From Rhodobium gokarnense (GTDB taxonomy: Bacteria > Pseudomonadota > Alphaproteobacteria > Rhizobiales > Rhodobiaceae), in NCBI RefSeq assembly GCF_025961475.1, contig NZ_JAOQNS010000018.1, positions 1-63,233 of the forward strand: a stretch of 63,233 nucleotides of DNA, given 5' to 3'. Below, piece by piece: positions 63,195 through 63,233 of this stretch. A model generated the notes under the pieces. The model searched no databases and was not told the DNA's origin. It saw only the letters and a program-made list of their open reading frames with translations. The first letter of the stretch is position 1, and each line of letters starts with the position of its first letter. Made by a program: the position numbers and the translations under genes.

Positions 63195-63233
63195 ATGCGC
63201 GACAACAGCTATGACCGGACGATCGAACGGAAC
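63195..63233 (+). CDS. Start of an unidentified gene (13 codons)
   Basis: ATG 63195 with AAAGGAG 8 bases upstream begins an open frame M-R-D-N-S-Y-D-R-T-I-E-R-N that runs off the right edge. The ribosome site is good, so a real gene is likely. The product cannot be identified. The 110 bases before it follow the pnp terminator and should contain its promoter. Confidence 0.55.
   Translation, partial: MRDNSYDRTIERN

Overview
This is a GC-rich chromosomal segment of an alphaproteobacterium, most likely from the order Hyphomicrobiales (Rhizobiales). The order is inferred from an Omp19-type lipoprotein, a DUF1402 protein, the very large NAD-dependent glutamate dehydrogenase, a PraR/PhrR-type regulator between lnt and metK, the rpsT-dnaA-dnaN-recF neighbourhood, and GANTC and CtrA-type motifs near dnaA. 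The genus cannot be named from the window. No rRNA, tRNA, CRISPR array or prophage was seen. Mobile DNA is limited to what looks like one end of an IS481-type element at the extreme left, a 97-bp tandem repeat beside it, and one bipartite palindromic repeat near 13.1 kb.

Layout. 0-13.6 kb is mixed accessory and metabolic DNA: leuD, a DUF4893 protein with a membrane/coiled-coil partner, an AhpD-fold protein, the 1612-residue glutamate dehydrogenase, an MFS transporter, an Omp19-like lipoprotein, azlCD, a YfdX protein and a small exported protein. 13.7-24.9 kb is the replication block on the minus strand: gyrB, recF, dnaN, dnaA and rpsT. Three unrelated genes (MOSC, LysE, EamA) sit between recF and gyrB. 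The 0.9-kb gap between dnaA and rpsT carries a perfect TTAA-N7-TTAA site and a cluster of GANTC sites.

24.1-30.7 kb holds an enoyl-CoA hydratase, mutM divergent from ubiE-ubiB, alkB, a MAPEG protein and two diverged tandem copies of a small exported protein. 30.7-40.5 kb is protein quality control and stress: dnaK behind a good sigma-32-type promoter, dnaJ, a phospholipid methyltransferase, an FMN reductase, hslVU with a coupled small membrane protein, a DUF1402 protein, a universal stress protein and an Nfu-type iron-sulfur scaffold. 40.6-52.6 kb is a conserved run: nitroreductase, tsaB, rimI, fur/mur, plsC, miaB, phoH, ybeY, corC, lnt, praR-like regulator, metK and trmB. miaB-phoH-ybeY-corC are joined by 4-base stop/start overlaps. 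52.7-63.1 kb is the transcription/translation operon rimP-nusA-ylxR-infB-rbfA-truB, then rpsO and pnp, with a rimP-leader-like attenuator at its head and a clear terminator after pnp.

Most of the window is ordinary core genome. The best candidate for something undescribed is the non-coding leader of metK (about 50579-50691). Four nested complementary segments there can fold into one long structure ending a few bases before the metK ATG, and the hairpin also holds a competing in-frame GTG start and an 8-codon upstream ORF. Next in interest are the CtrA/GANTC signals at dnaA, the hairpin-rich 97-bp repeat array, the tandem exported paralogues before dnaK, and the 19-bp palindrome upstream of the YfdX gene.
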